From Protula sp. h YS-2021 (lineage: Eukaryota > Annelida > Polychaeta > Sabellida > Serpulidae), in the NCBI GenBank assembly GCA_949752745.1, contig OX457025.1, forward strand, positions 97,219,804-97,283,803: a DNA stretch of 64,000 nt, read 5' to 3'. Of this stretch, positions 9,501 to 22,139 are shown one piece after another. How positions within the stretch are numbered: position 1 is the stretch's first letter; each line of letters opens with the position of its first letter. The notes under the pieces are model-generated. The model did not search any database. It saw only the letters and a list, made by a program, of their open reading frames with translations, and was not told where the DNA came from. Position numbers and translations under genes: made by a program.

Positions 9501-11077
9501 CTAATGCGTTATACCTTCAGGGGGATAAAGCGACTTTTTTTCACTTCTAGATATAAAGTAGAGATATGCACCTTTAGATGCAATAATAAATGAACCATCT
9601 TGCTCACTCAAGCTATTTTCCGTATATAAATTACATGCATAAAAATCTCCTCCAGGGTCGGAGATAACGAAAAGAAAACAATAAGGATCTTCCAAACAAA
9701 AATCCCTGCACGGGTTTTCCGATGCCAATTTCGAATAGAGTATATATGAGTGAGGGACAATTGTTTCAATGACAGCGCTCTGAAAAAGTGCGAGATCCAT
9801 TTCCGCAAACATTAACTGGGCCGCAAACACAACACTCACAGCGGAAGGGACGTTTTGCACCTGGGCAATAGTTGCATACCCACTGGCAGAAGTGGAGTAA
9901 AGCCAAATCGTGCAGTTATTTTCTAGATGTACAATTAAAAAGCACTTTTCTGTTCTTTCACAAAGCTTTACACACTCCGCTTGGGTCATATTTTGTGTCA
10001 AGGCAAGGCTTTGTGGCTTGTTCGGTGTCATAGTTATTCCAGAGATAATAAAACCAGGGCTTACTTCAGAACAACTTTCAAGATTACCGGCGCTTAAGAG
10101 CCTCGAGCAATATGAGCTTTTATACTTCAAGATATTACTCCTAACCTTATCATAATCAATGCCTGTATTTTCCATATAGACTGAAGTAAAGAGGTCTTCA
10201 ATGGATTTCAGCATGTATTCGGAAGGTACTGGACTGTCCTTGACTGTTGACGCCCAGGTCAAGGTGTCACCATTTGCTGGTGGTGGGGATCCTACGGTAA
10301 CAGTGGTTGTTTCAACACTTTTGGAAAAATTCGATGCTGCATCTCGCTGTGTTGAATCAAGATTAAACCCTCCACCCACGCTTACTAGACCCGAATAACT
10401 TGCTTGAACAGAAACGCTAAATGAGCTCTCTTGAGCTTTTTTGTACGATTTCATAGACATTTTGTTTTGGAGCGTATACCGGGCTCCGAATACCATTTTT
10501 GTTACAAAGTGCGTACCATATTTATCGAAAAAGTCAAAGTATGCTTCTTCGAGGTGGGATTCATCTGTTTTAAGAAGCTGTTCTATTTCCTTTATAAAAT
10601 TATCATGCAAAGGCGGCGGAGACATTGGCTCTAGCTGTACGAAGTAGTAGTTACATTTTGCTTGGGACATGACAAACAGTGCCTCTCCTGATGAAAACAT
10701 TGACGTTGATTTCTTATAACCAGCGCTGGCCGAAAAATGAACACCCCAGCCTCCAGCACTAGCCTGTGCTGATGTGCTAAGAGACTGAGAAAACGCGTAG
10801 GAATTCTGCACAGTTGTTGAGGTGAATGACGTCACACAGGAAATATCAGGCACAGCTGTGAGTCCGTAAGGTACACTGTACCTACAGTCTGCCGTGGAGA
10901 GGTTGTGAGTGTAGTCGGCGCGAAAGATTGGACGCGTAAAGCCCGGGTCATGTCCTACTGCTAAGGGATACCCACGCAATATGTTATAACCGAATAGCAT
11001 GTAATCAATATCATGGAATGTTTGTCGTAAAAACTGTCCGTGACAATCATTAATGGAATGTTCTCCGCCACTCAAAT
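9501..11077 (-). CDS. MACPF-domain protein, last exon (MACPF plus two PAN/apple-like modules)
   Basis: About 524 codons with no Met at the start. The minus strand has a good acceptor (gtgtttcag) ending at 11078, so this is an internal or terminal exon that starts with two bases of a split codon. The exon carries a membrane attack complex/perforin domain with the signature Tyr-Gly-Thr-His-Phe at residues 186-190, preceded by a Gly-rich strand near 107-120. Two Cys-rich PAN/apple-like modules follow, at about 345-400 and 440-505. MACPF proteins oligomerise into pores; in invertebrates they serve in immunity or egg defence. The N-terminal Gly-Tyr-x-x-x-Arg-Gly-Tyr-Pro-Leu block is typical of secreted invertebrate MACPF families. 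It ends at a TAG; a possible donor just before it leaves open a further exon. Which MACPF subfamily it belongs to is not settled. Confidence 0.85.
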
Positions 11078-11309
11078 CTGAAACACATTGTATTAATTAA
11101 AAATAAAGTTTATAGTTAATTGTACCAAGAAAGTTTAAGATCTTATGTTTTATCTAAGATCACATGAAATATATGATCAAAGTTAATCCTTGGAGTGATA
11201 TTTATTAACTCCTTTTCTGTTTTATACCGCCGTATAATTTTATCTAAAGCATTAGAAACGTGCGATGGAAAGGCCTCCTTCGTGCAAAGTGATACCAGAA
11301 ACGCCTTGT

Positions 11310-11640
11310 ATTGTTAAGCCTCAGATCACATAAGAAACGTCAGCTTATATCAAAAGTGAGATGAGAACCGTCACTTAATGTGCAATGCCATTTAAGAAAC
11401 GTCTCCTAATGTGAAATATCTGATGAGAAATGTCTCACAATGTGAGACGTCAGATCATATGAGAAACGTCTCCTAATGTGATTCGTCAGATGGGAAACGT
11501 CCCCTTATGTGAATTGTCAGATGAGAAACGTCTCCTAATGTGATTCGTCAGATGGGAAATGTCCCCTTATGTGAATTGTCAGATGAGAAATGTCTTCTTA
11601 TGTGAGGCGTGAGATGAAAAAACGCCTCATAACGTGAAAC
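11310..11640. repeat. 31-bp minisatellite in the last intron of the MACPF gene
   Basis: About ten diverged copies of a 31-base unit of the form cagatgagaaacgtctcc followed by taatgtgattcgt. Variants alternate between an A-type and a C-rich type (gggaaacgtcccc). It lies between the exons at 11780-11865 and 9501-11077. Confidence 0.85.
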
Positions 11641-11779
11641 GAAAACTTTAACAGTATCTAAGCTTTGCTACAATATCTTTCTAGCTTATTTTCTGCAGTA
11701 TATGTTTTTGATTCTATAAATATTATTTCAGATAACTAGTGGGCATTATACTACATTTAGTTGTCTTAACGATGCATAC

Positions 11780-11865
11780 CATAATTATAATTGTATAGCT
11801 GTTCTGCACTTGAACTACTCGGTTCAGCGTTTTCTCTGCGTGTTGCTGCCTTCCATGCAAAGTAT
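11780..11865 (-). CDS. MACPF protein, exon 3 (hydrophilic stalk)
   Basis: 86 bases between an acceptor (ttactttttag) and a donor (GTATGC). It begins with one base of a split codon and ends with one base, exactly matching the phases of exon 2 and of the MACPF exon. It encodes about 28 residues rich in Ser, Glu and Asn, a plausible stalk between the membrane anchor and the pore domain. Support is phase and splice-site agreement only; no homology was available. Confidence 0.55.
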
Positions 11866-11869
11866 CTAA

Positions 11870-13850
11870 AAAGTAACCGTATGATCAAGAAAGAGGTGTA
11901 GTGGTACACTCTTGTATTAAAATAAAGAGCTAATATAACAACAAAACATACACGCTTATTTATACTTGGAAGTTCATAGAAGTTTCCACACAACTCCTTC
12001 GAAACGTCAAGAGCTAGGAAAATGACATTTGGCACACTTAACCATCATCATCATCTCCTATGGCCTATGACGGAGTGACGTTTTTAAGGCTAAATATCTC
12101 GAAAGCGTTTTCACTTACAGCCTCGGAGCAAAATACATTATGAGATTATTTTTTCACAAAGAATTATGTGATAACCTACTTTTTGGGGCTGTGACGTCAT
12201 TATGAGGCTATAACCTTTTTTATGCAATCTGGATGCTTTTTCAGCTTCAGTCGATGCAAAAATGACATTTTTTGTGCTTTTTACACTGCAGATCTGACAG
12301 TCAAGAAATGCTATTGTGTTGCGAGGCATTGCGAACGTTTGTACAATACGATTCTCAAAGTCTTGGGAGTCGAGTGTGAGCTATGATGGGATCGGCGGTA
12401 ACTTATGGCACCCCTTTGGGGGCTGATGTGCCTAAAAAGGCGTGCACTAAAGCTCTTAGTTAACCAGGCGTCACCACTTTTTAGTTTCGGTCAGCCATAA
12501 ATGTGGTTAACCATAGAAACGGTAAACCACAGAGACGTGGTTAGAATGGTCACTGTTAAAAGTTGAGAAGTCGTATTGACTGATCGCATGTGTTCCCAAT
12601 AATCAAACTTGCAGGTATGCCCACTACATGAATGTTTATAAAAAATGAAATTAAGGGCAAATAATACAAAATGTAGTAATAAAATAGTAGCAAAAAAACT
12701 CAAGGGTATGGCAAGGGCTTTTTGAATTTGTGCGAGCAGCCGTTGGTATCTTTTTTAACAGTGATCGGATTTCCTGTGTCATCTCCTCCACTGGAACTAC
12801 GGATCCTAGGGCCACGAAACTTAGGACTTGATATGAACGTATGCATGGCACTTTTCATTTTCTCCTTTGATTTCGTTTTCTTGTTTAAAACACCATGTGA
12901 AAAGAGTGTATTTTTGCAAGTAATTGCGTAGCATTTCACGCACAGCACAGAACACACAGTTGCTCATGCCCGATCAGTCAATAAAACCTTAAATCAACAA
13001 AAACCAAACACTACGCGACTTATAAGACGTATTTAAGCTGTGTTGTTTGCAGTTTATTATTCAAGAAATAACCCATTGAAGGAGCTATTTTTGCGTTTTA
13101 ATTTTTGTCAAGTGTTTGACATTTCGATAGCGAATGAGATTCAAGTTATACAATGGATGAGTTTAAAAATAATGTATGATACGGATGATATCCACCGAGG
13201 AATTCAGATTGAGGGGCTGCAGGAGGGTTGCTTCACTATTACTCCTCTGTTACCTTATTGTTTAGTTCAACATTGCACACCCCGTCCCCTCTCTGTATCT
13301 TGTTTCTTTTCTTTTTCTTGGGGGTACCTTTTAACTTTTTGGTTCAAAATTTTAGTCCCACTTCTATACAGTAATCTTATAATTTATTAAAACCATCACG
13401 AAAATTTTACTAATTTGAAAAATCATCTTTATGTCTAATTTGCCATGGTATATTTAAACAGTATCAGTATAAGAAATTTCCTTAAGAAATTTGGTTAAAT
13501 ATGCTGCTGAAAACTGAATTACATTCAAAAGCAGAGATGTAATTGCTAACACAGGATAAAGTGACAAGAAATATACAAAATTATCTATTTCTGGTACAGC
13601 TTGCTGCAATGTAATGATTCTAAGTAATTGCTGAATAACTATTCGTCAAATTTTAACTATGAAGTCATTTCTAAGACGTAGAAAAAGTATTATTCTTAGT
13701 TTTTGTTTATGCAATAAACTTGCTCAAACTAAAATGTACTACTGTCACAGTTTTGGCTCCGAAATACAAAGCTAAAGCTATTACGAAATATCATTTTTTG
13801 GACATTAAAGTGTCACGCAAGCATTTCATTATACAGAGAGCATAAATTTT
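11870..13850. other. Intron of the MACPF gene
   Basis: A+T-rich sequence between the proposed exons 2 and 3. An open frame at 12700-12957 on the minus strand has some protein-like character but no recognised domain. I see no RNA gene. Confidence 0.4.
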
Positions 13851-13852
13851 AC

Positions 13853-13917
13853 CCTGCTTCGAATTTTCTATCACCACGAACTTCAGTTTCTGTAGAATTA
13901 AGCAACTGTTGAATCCC
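13853..13917 (-). CDS. MACPF protein, exon 2 (short stalk with N-glycosylation site)
   Basis: 65 bases between a strong acceptor (tatttattttcag) and a GTAAAA donor. It starts in phase 0, matching the end of exon 1, and leaves two bases, matching exon 3. It encodes 21 residues, charged, with one Asn-Ser-Thr glycosylation site, fitting an extracellular stalk right after the membrane segment. Found by phase logic rather than homology. Confidence 0.5.
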
Positions 13918-14090
13918 CTGAAAATAAATAAGGATATGGGTGTGTCCATATTCACTGCGATGAGACTGGCATATATTTTTGTCACAATTTTGTATTTGAA
14001 TGTTTTACCATATTAACAACACAAAGTAAACTAGACTAATGAACTTAATATAGATTTATTATAATATAGAAAGGGAAGATACATATTGAA

Positions 14091-14246
<156 letters not shown>

Positions 14247-14689
14247 AGTGCATTCCTTAAAATTTCTATGAAATACACGTATTCAATGAAAGACAACTTG
14301 TTGGTGGTCTCTTTCAACAGTGAACGTCAACAAGTCATCAACGTAAATATCTACGTTCTCTGCGCCAAAAGTAAATATAATTTTTATGTACTGTACATTG
14401 GCGTTCTGTAAGCCAAAAGGCGTAAGTCAGAATTGTATCAAACTAGCGTAGAACCTCTGTCAATTCTTTCTCGGTAAAGCTTCGATCAATGCGAATGGAA
14501 TCTGGTAGTGTTTTGTCAATACCGATTCGTCTGATATTAGCTTGGTACTACACCCCGAGATATCAGTTCGGCCAGTTCTATACCCCTAGATATCAGTTGG
14601 GCCAGTTCTATGCCCCTAGAAATCACTTTGACAAAAAATATCCTGATATGTTTGTATCAACTTCCTTCTTAGAGCTACTTTATCTTCTG

Positions 14690-15765
14690 AACTATTCTCG
14701 CACACGTTTCAGAGAATTTGTCATGAAGTGAGTTTCCGTCGCAATTGCTACCAAACTGTGGCTGCAGAGGTGCATCCCACCTCAAAGGTGCATCGCGTTC
14801 GAATAGTTTATAGCGTATTGATGTGAAATATTTAAGCTTAGCATCCAAGTTAATTTTGTAGTTATTGCTTAGTCCGTCACTACGTAATGTCCTTTCCATT
14901 GGAGTAAGAGTTAATTTTGGTTTGTTGGAAGTAGCAACAGGACTTTATCACCTACATTTAGACTTTTGATTTCTTGTCGAAATGTCTTTCGTTAAGCCCT
15001 TGTGATTTTATCAGTTCTACAGCTGCAATTTTGCAAGTATTTTCCAGTCAATTTCTTAGGTTCAAGACATATTTATAGGTTATTTTACTGTCTGATCCAC
15101 AGCAATTTGTCTATAGACAACGAAGTAATGGCACTGCCCTTTTAACGGTTCGTCCGTACAGGCGTTCAAAAGGGGAAATTTATGTGCTTGCCTGTGGAAC
15201 TTCTCTCAAAGAAAAAAGGCAACGGTTTTAACAAACTTTCGGAGGATTTTCGTTTCCCAATACTTGTTTTTTTTCAACATTTGCTAGTTTTTCACACAAT
15301 CCATTTCCGACACTATAATAGGGTGTATAATAGGATTGCTTGATTCACAAAATTCTGAGGAGCTCTTTTATCATACCAAATGAAAAGTTGCTAGTATTGT
15401 TTGAAAAACGCCTTCACCAACATCAGCTCGTGAGAATATGTGGCGCAATGCTTCAGCAACGGGTATGTGATAATATCTTCAAAGCAACAGCCTCCTCTGG
15501 GTATCGAGCTGTGTATTAAATACAATTTTGAATAGAGTGTGTGTCGGTGTTGTTCATTAGTTTAATGGGCCCATTGATTTCAATCACTACTTTCTTGAAA
15601 TGAATATCAATGCTTGGTTAATTTTCTAAAGGGTTCTTCGGACTGTTTGTGTTAACAAATAGTTCGTTTTATCAATTGTGAGATGGCCTGAAATAATTTA
15701 GTCATGCAATACTTTTAGCCCATGAGTTTGGAACTTCTTTGGTACTACACTGTCTCTGTTTCACT
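14690..15765 (-). pseudogene. Degenerate Ty3/gypsy-type retrotransposon integrase
   Basis: Conceptual translation on the minus strand, through several frames, gives in order: a zinc-binding start (near 15.70-15.75 kb, Leu-His-Asp...Gly-His-Leu), an integrase core block with Thr-Ala-Arg-Tyr-Pro-Glu near 15.5 kb (the usual Tyr-Ala-Thr-Arg-Tyr-Pro-Glu motif), an Asn-Gly-Leu-x-Glu block near 15.3 kb, and a C-terminal Gly-Asp-Lys-Val-Leu-Leu-Leu...Gln-Trp-Lys-Gly block near 14.9 kb. Stops and shifts are frequent. Reverse transcriptase, RNase H and LTRs were not found, so this is an old 5'-truncated remnant lying in the first intron of the MACPF gene. Confidence 0.75.
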
Positions 15766-16081
15766 TTTCAAATGTTTTACTAAGGAGTTTGAGCCCTGAA
15801 ATGCTTTCGCGATAAATTTTAATGATGTACTCTGGAGGAAATCTTCTAATAGTAAATCTAATAATTCCTGAATTGCATACTCGGAGATTGTGCACGCTAT
15901 TAACTAGAACTTTTTGTGTGTTTTTTGTGCTTGTTGTTTTATTTGTTTGTTTGTTTGTTTGTGCAGCTAAATGTACAGTAGCAAAATCAAAACACATAGC
16001 GACAAATCTAATAACGTATTGAATTGCTGTAATTCTTCCCCAATATTACATATTTCCAAAATAAGGCGATACATAACTTAC

Positions 16082-16252
16082 CAGAGACAGGAGTACAGAA
16101 ATTACCACTGTTAAGGCAAGCTGTGCGTGGTAGCTAAGTCGAGGTACCCGGATGTAACAGGACTGAGCATCTCCTGAGGTTTTCACCTGCTTTCTAGTAT
16201 CACCTAGCTGTTCTGAGCTCCCTTCTGCGTCGTTTCTGTCTTCTGCATCCAT
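16082..16252 (-). CDS. MACPF protein, exon 1 with N-terminal membrane anchor
   Basis: 171 bases: a Met start, then about 40 polar, acidic residues and a hydrophobic segment (about 44-57) running up to a perfect donor (ctctg|GTAAGT). There is no cleavable signal-peptide layout; the long charged N-terminus before one hydrophobic stretch suggests a type II signal anchor, with the C-terminal MACPF part outside the cell or in the lumen. It ends in phase 0, as exon 2 requires. A possible acceptor just upstream (ttttag near 16283) suggests a 5' UTR intron. Assignment to this gene rests on phases, order and strand. Confidence 0.55.
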
Positions 16253-16289
16253 ATTTACTGTGTTCTCTTTATTTCCTAAAATGTTACAT

Positions 16290-19100
16290 CAATTATTAGT
16301 TAAAATTATTGTGTTCAAAATCAGGATTTAATAATTGAAAAGCCCAATTGTTTTCTCATTTTATTTAACATTTATCTAGAAGCTTATTGTACGTTCATGT
16401 ACCTCAAAAGAATGGCCGGTTGCGATTAACCATCAATGCAATCACTACTACGATCCCACTTATGCAATTCACAGCCAATCTTTATAAAAAACCTCAAGTG
16501 TCAACTCAAGTAGCTACTATCTCACCTGCAATACCATAATGTCATTACTTTTTACTTTGGTCATCAAATGATTAGTTTTCTAATCATTTTATGAAAACGT
16601 TCTAATAATTAATTTGAAATTAATCAACTAAAGGCATTTTGCATTTTAAATGATACATAATTACATTACTTAGAAAAGAGCTAAAAACGAGTTTTGTCAC
16701 AAAACCTTCAACAGTGTTAGGTTGGCTTATACATGTGACATTCGAATGAATGTTGTGAGCGACGATTTGTAGGTTAAATAAGTAGGTTAAATTTCTAGGT
16801 TAAACTTTGGCGACAACGCTTAGATAACGCAAAAATTTTTGCGTGTCAAAATAACTTACTTTAAATTTATGAAACAAAAACATTTACTCTGTATTTTAAA
16901 TTATAGATCATTACTTTATTAGAAAAGAGAAAAATAAATGTAAATGGATGCACAACTGTTCAGTAAAAAAGCACAAAGTATTTCATGCGATTATTTTGAA
17001 CAATCCACTTACTGTTTTGAAAGTCTATCAGCGTGTGTAAGAAGTTCCTGTTGCACATAAAGAATGTGTTGTTATACACAAGACCTTATTATCAACAAGT
17101 TATCGTCATTATCAGATAAGTGTCTGCGCAAAGGAAATAATAAACCAGATAAGGTTCAAAAGGCTAGTAGGACAGTTTTTGTAAGCCAGCACCCCTCAAA
17201 GGACTGGCCTTCTCTAATGTCGTCAGTACAAACGGTAGAACGATCTTAACGAGCCAAAACCCCTTAAAACGCTAGAGCTTTCATATTTAAAAAATTGAAA
17301 TTTTAAAGCATAAAAGCACTAAGCAAATATGAACATAAATTTAGATTCCATGCGTTATATTGTACATCCGTAAATGCAGCAAAGAGCAGAGAATTCAAGC
17401 ATTACGCGATTTGACCAGTATACTGAGGAAAATAACAGTTACATGTTAATAACAGAAAAACATTAATACAAAATTGTAAACAGCACACTGGCAGAATTAA
17501 ATTTTAAAAAATGAAATTGCCAGTTTCTAGCTTGCCGAAACTTAAAATACAAGTAAGAAGTAAGCATATTTTCATATGATCTGCTGGCTTTGAATGCAGT
17601 TTTTAGATATTCATCGTGCTACAGAAATACAAAAAGATACAGAACGCCAAAAACCAAATTCAGTTAAAACGAAACAAAATTTGCTTAACTCCATTAGCTG
17701 TCCATAAAATGCTAAATTGCTAATCTTTAAGATGTTAGACATTTCCAAACATAAATTTAAATATGCCCAATTTGTTAAATTTCTTTGGTTTGGTTTAGAA
17801 GCGGAAACCTTCTTTTTTTATGGTTAATGGAGGCTCAATCTTTCGCATTAATTTCCCAAGAGGAACCTCGTCTTAGCTGCTGAAGCAGAAGAGAGATATT
17901 GACAAATGAGAAGTACATAGCTCAAGATCAGACTTCTCCGCCTTGGTTCCAAAGAGGGATTGCGTTAATGGTCGGGGGTTTCTCAAAGGGCCATGAAGGC
18001 AGGAGACCGGAAGGAAACATCTCCACCTAGTCACATTGGCATAATCTCGTTCTTCCCCTTTTTGAAGGAGAGTGCAATTCATTCAAAAGGGTTTAGCACG
18101 AAGAGACAGCACATGCACATGCCTTAAATATGTGGCATTCCAAAACTTTGATGCAGCGTTCCCGGATGCCAACCTGCTACTACAGCAAAAGAAGGCGAAG
18201 TGGCAATTTTTTCTGTCACATTAGCTACTAAAGTAAGAGCTATATTTCTAACTACCGTAGTGGATGCTGGCCATTATAGTTTTAACTTAAAACAGAAAAA
18301 TCACCGTACCGTACAACCATGATATACGATGGTTAACTTTGAAACAAAGAGGCTGTGACAAAGCACTTTGAATCTACTCCCCTGCTCCTTGCACAGGAGC
18401 TCCAGGGGTGCAACCTTTAGCTGCGAATTGAAACTGAAGATGTTAATGCGACAATACTAACAAACCGGCGAGTTGCCTGGCATTTCAGTCGAGGAGGATT
18501 TAGCAACATCTTGGCCATGTCGATGCGTTCGAAGTCAAAATATTTAACCATCGTGCAATAGGTGGACCCTAAGTGTATAATTTGATGCCCAAAAATCCTT
18601 GAACTATAATATTATTTCAATATAGTGGGTGATTCAGTTGAAACGTTGTTGTCTAAACTATTTTTTGAAATTGTAATCCTCATATTTTTATTGAAATATG
18701 TTAAAACAGCCAAGCTAAGAATTTGCACCCCTTTTCCATACAGCATCTAGAAAACTTCAAATATCATGAATTTCGTCGAGTAACCCAAGATGCATTTGAG
18801 TCTAGACTTTTTATGTCTTAGATCAAAGTTGTTGATAACTTATTCACTGTAATACCGTAATAAATGAGGTCTTTACAGTGAATCCTCATATTTAGCAGTG
18901 GATAAAAACAACTCCGTGCGGCACCCCACATCATACGTTTCCGGATAACTTTTAAATATCGGTTCTCATATCCAGCACATTCGGCTAAAGCAGACAGAAT
19001 ATAACTGATTTTTTCTGACAAAACATTAAACATCTTTCAGCTCAGGATCAGCATCCCAGTCTCCATCGAATTCTTGTGCCTTTCGACATTGCTCATTAGA
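16290..19100. other. Non-coding stretch upstream of the MACPF gene
   Basis: A+T-rich with no recognised gene. A 69-codon open frame at 17873-18082 (minus) has protein-like composition but no domain I can name; it may be a mobile-element fragment. No promoter could be placed. Confidence 0.4.
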
Positions 19101-19179
19101 AGGCAAAGCTACCTGTATCTGGTATAAATTCCTTGGCTGCATAAGTAAACTTGGCAATACAATTGTCTGGCCAACGTTC

Positions 19180-19310
19180 ATTTGTTTCCTTTCTCGACTG
19201 ACAGAACTTCAAGCGATTATCATGCACTATCATAGAACCATATTTCGCAGTCTGTTGAATCCGATACACCACATCTGAAGGATTCTCACTACAAAATAAG
19301 CAAAATAAGG
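19180..19310 (-). pseudogene. Gypsy-type integrase C-terminal (GPY/F-like) remnant
   Basis: On the minus strand a short open stretch reads Asp-Val-Val-Tyr-Arg-Ile...Met-Ile-Val-His-Asp-Asn-Arg-Leu-Lys-Phe-Cys. This matches the end of many Ty3/gypsy integrases (Val-Tyr-Arg-Ile ... Val-His-x-Asp-Arg-Leu-Lys). It is collinear with the integrase core remnant at 21.37-21.97 kb, about 2 kb away, so the two are probably one element split by later insertions. Confidence 0.65.
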
Positions 19311-19469
19311 ACAGCTTCAGAAATTAAGAAGCTTGGGGGTATTGTCCTTCTTTGATTTCAGACCTCCAGTATCATAAAGCATCTTTGAGCTGGTACTTAA
19401 TCCTGCAATTTAAGCCTCGTCAGAAACCTTCTTTCTTGATCTTCTATAGGTTTCTATAGATGTTCGATA

Positions 19470-21150
<1,681 letters not shown>

Positions 21151-21369
21151 CTACGAGTAGGAACAACTTATGCAACAACCTCCTTAACATACTCCTAACA
21201 TGTTGAACATATCCTCTTTTGGTATGTTGAACATATCCTGTTTATCAGCAGTATCTGGCGAAACAAAATTACGAAAGAGCAATTACCCGCAATTAACCTT
21301 CCGAAGATAAAGAAGTTTAGTATAAAACCAATAGCACTGTTTTACAACTTCTAAATACCATTGTGAGAA

Positions 21370-21965
21370 ATGGAAGTTAATCCCATTCCCACAAATTCTC
21401 ATCAATAACTGCATCCATTATTTGCTGCAGAGTGTGACGAAATCTGTCTGTGCTAGCACTAGCTTCTGGATGTCTGGCTACCGAAAATAGCTTTTCAATG
21501 TCAAGCGAATCTCATATCGATAGCACAATCTTACATTCGAACTGTGTCCCTCTATCAGAATACAGTTTCTGAAGCACATCCGAATCTGGAGATCCACTCC
21601 TTCAGCAAAACATTGTCTACTGTCTCAGTAGTTTGAAAAGACAATGCATAGGTCTCAACCCGCAAATAGAAGATGTCAGAGAAACTCAGAACATATGCCT
21701 GATGTCTACGGCATCTAGTTAAAGTCCTGTGAAAATGAGATTCGTTCTAATGGTAATACAATAACATATATCTGCGATGCAGCGTAAAGAATGTTTTGAC
21801 AAGAAGTACCAGTCTTTATGTAAGGGATATCGTACGTATTTCAGGCCAAGACCACTTAGACTGAATCTTAGAGCAAGTTTATCTACCTCAAGATGTCCAC
21901 AGGTACTTGTGTCATGACACTGATGAAGAATCCTTGACTGATAAACTTCAAGAAATCCCACTTGA
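21370..21965 (-). pseudogene. Degenerate Ty3/gypsy-type integrase core
   Basis: Minus-strand translation gives an integrase zinc-binding motif (Leu-His-Gln-Cys-His-Asp...Cys-Gly-His-Leu-x-Val-Asp-Lys) near 21.88-21.92 kb. Then follow Leu-Lys-Glu-Trp-Ile-Ser-Arg-Phe-Gly and Tyr-Ser-Asp-Arg-Gly-Thr-Gln-Phe-Glu near 21.55-21.62 kb (the second catalytic Asp region), and a Thr-Asp-Arg-Phe...Thr-Leu-Gln-Gln block near 21.43 kb. Frames change and stops occur, so it is dead. The C-terminal end lies at 19.18-19.31 kb. Confidence 0.75.
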
Positions 21966-22139
21966 CAGTTTACTGAAGGATATTCAGCGTTTCTTTGAAA
22001 TAGAAGCCCCTCTATCCGACAGTCAAATTCCTTCTTCGAAGTATCCCATTATCTTCACAAAACAACTCCGAATAAATACCTTTATCCCGAGTTTAACGCC
22101 GCAGACAAGAATATCAACATGCTTCCTAGTAAGTTGATG

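Noticed and set aside
11766..12035. 89-codon ORF as an independent gene
   Set aside because: Only the last third is bounded by splice sites and fits the MACPF gene as an exon; the rest reads as intron.
16082..16252. Direct joining of exon 1 to the large MACPF exon
   Set aside because: Exon 1 ends in phase 0 while the MACPF exon needs one carried base; the two short exons between resolve this.
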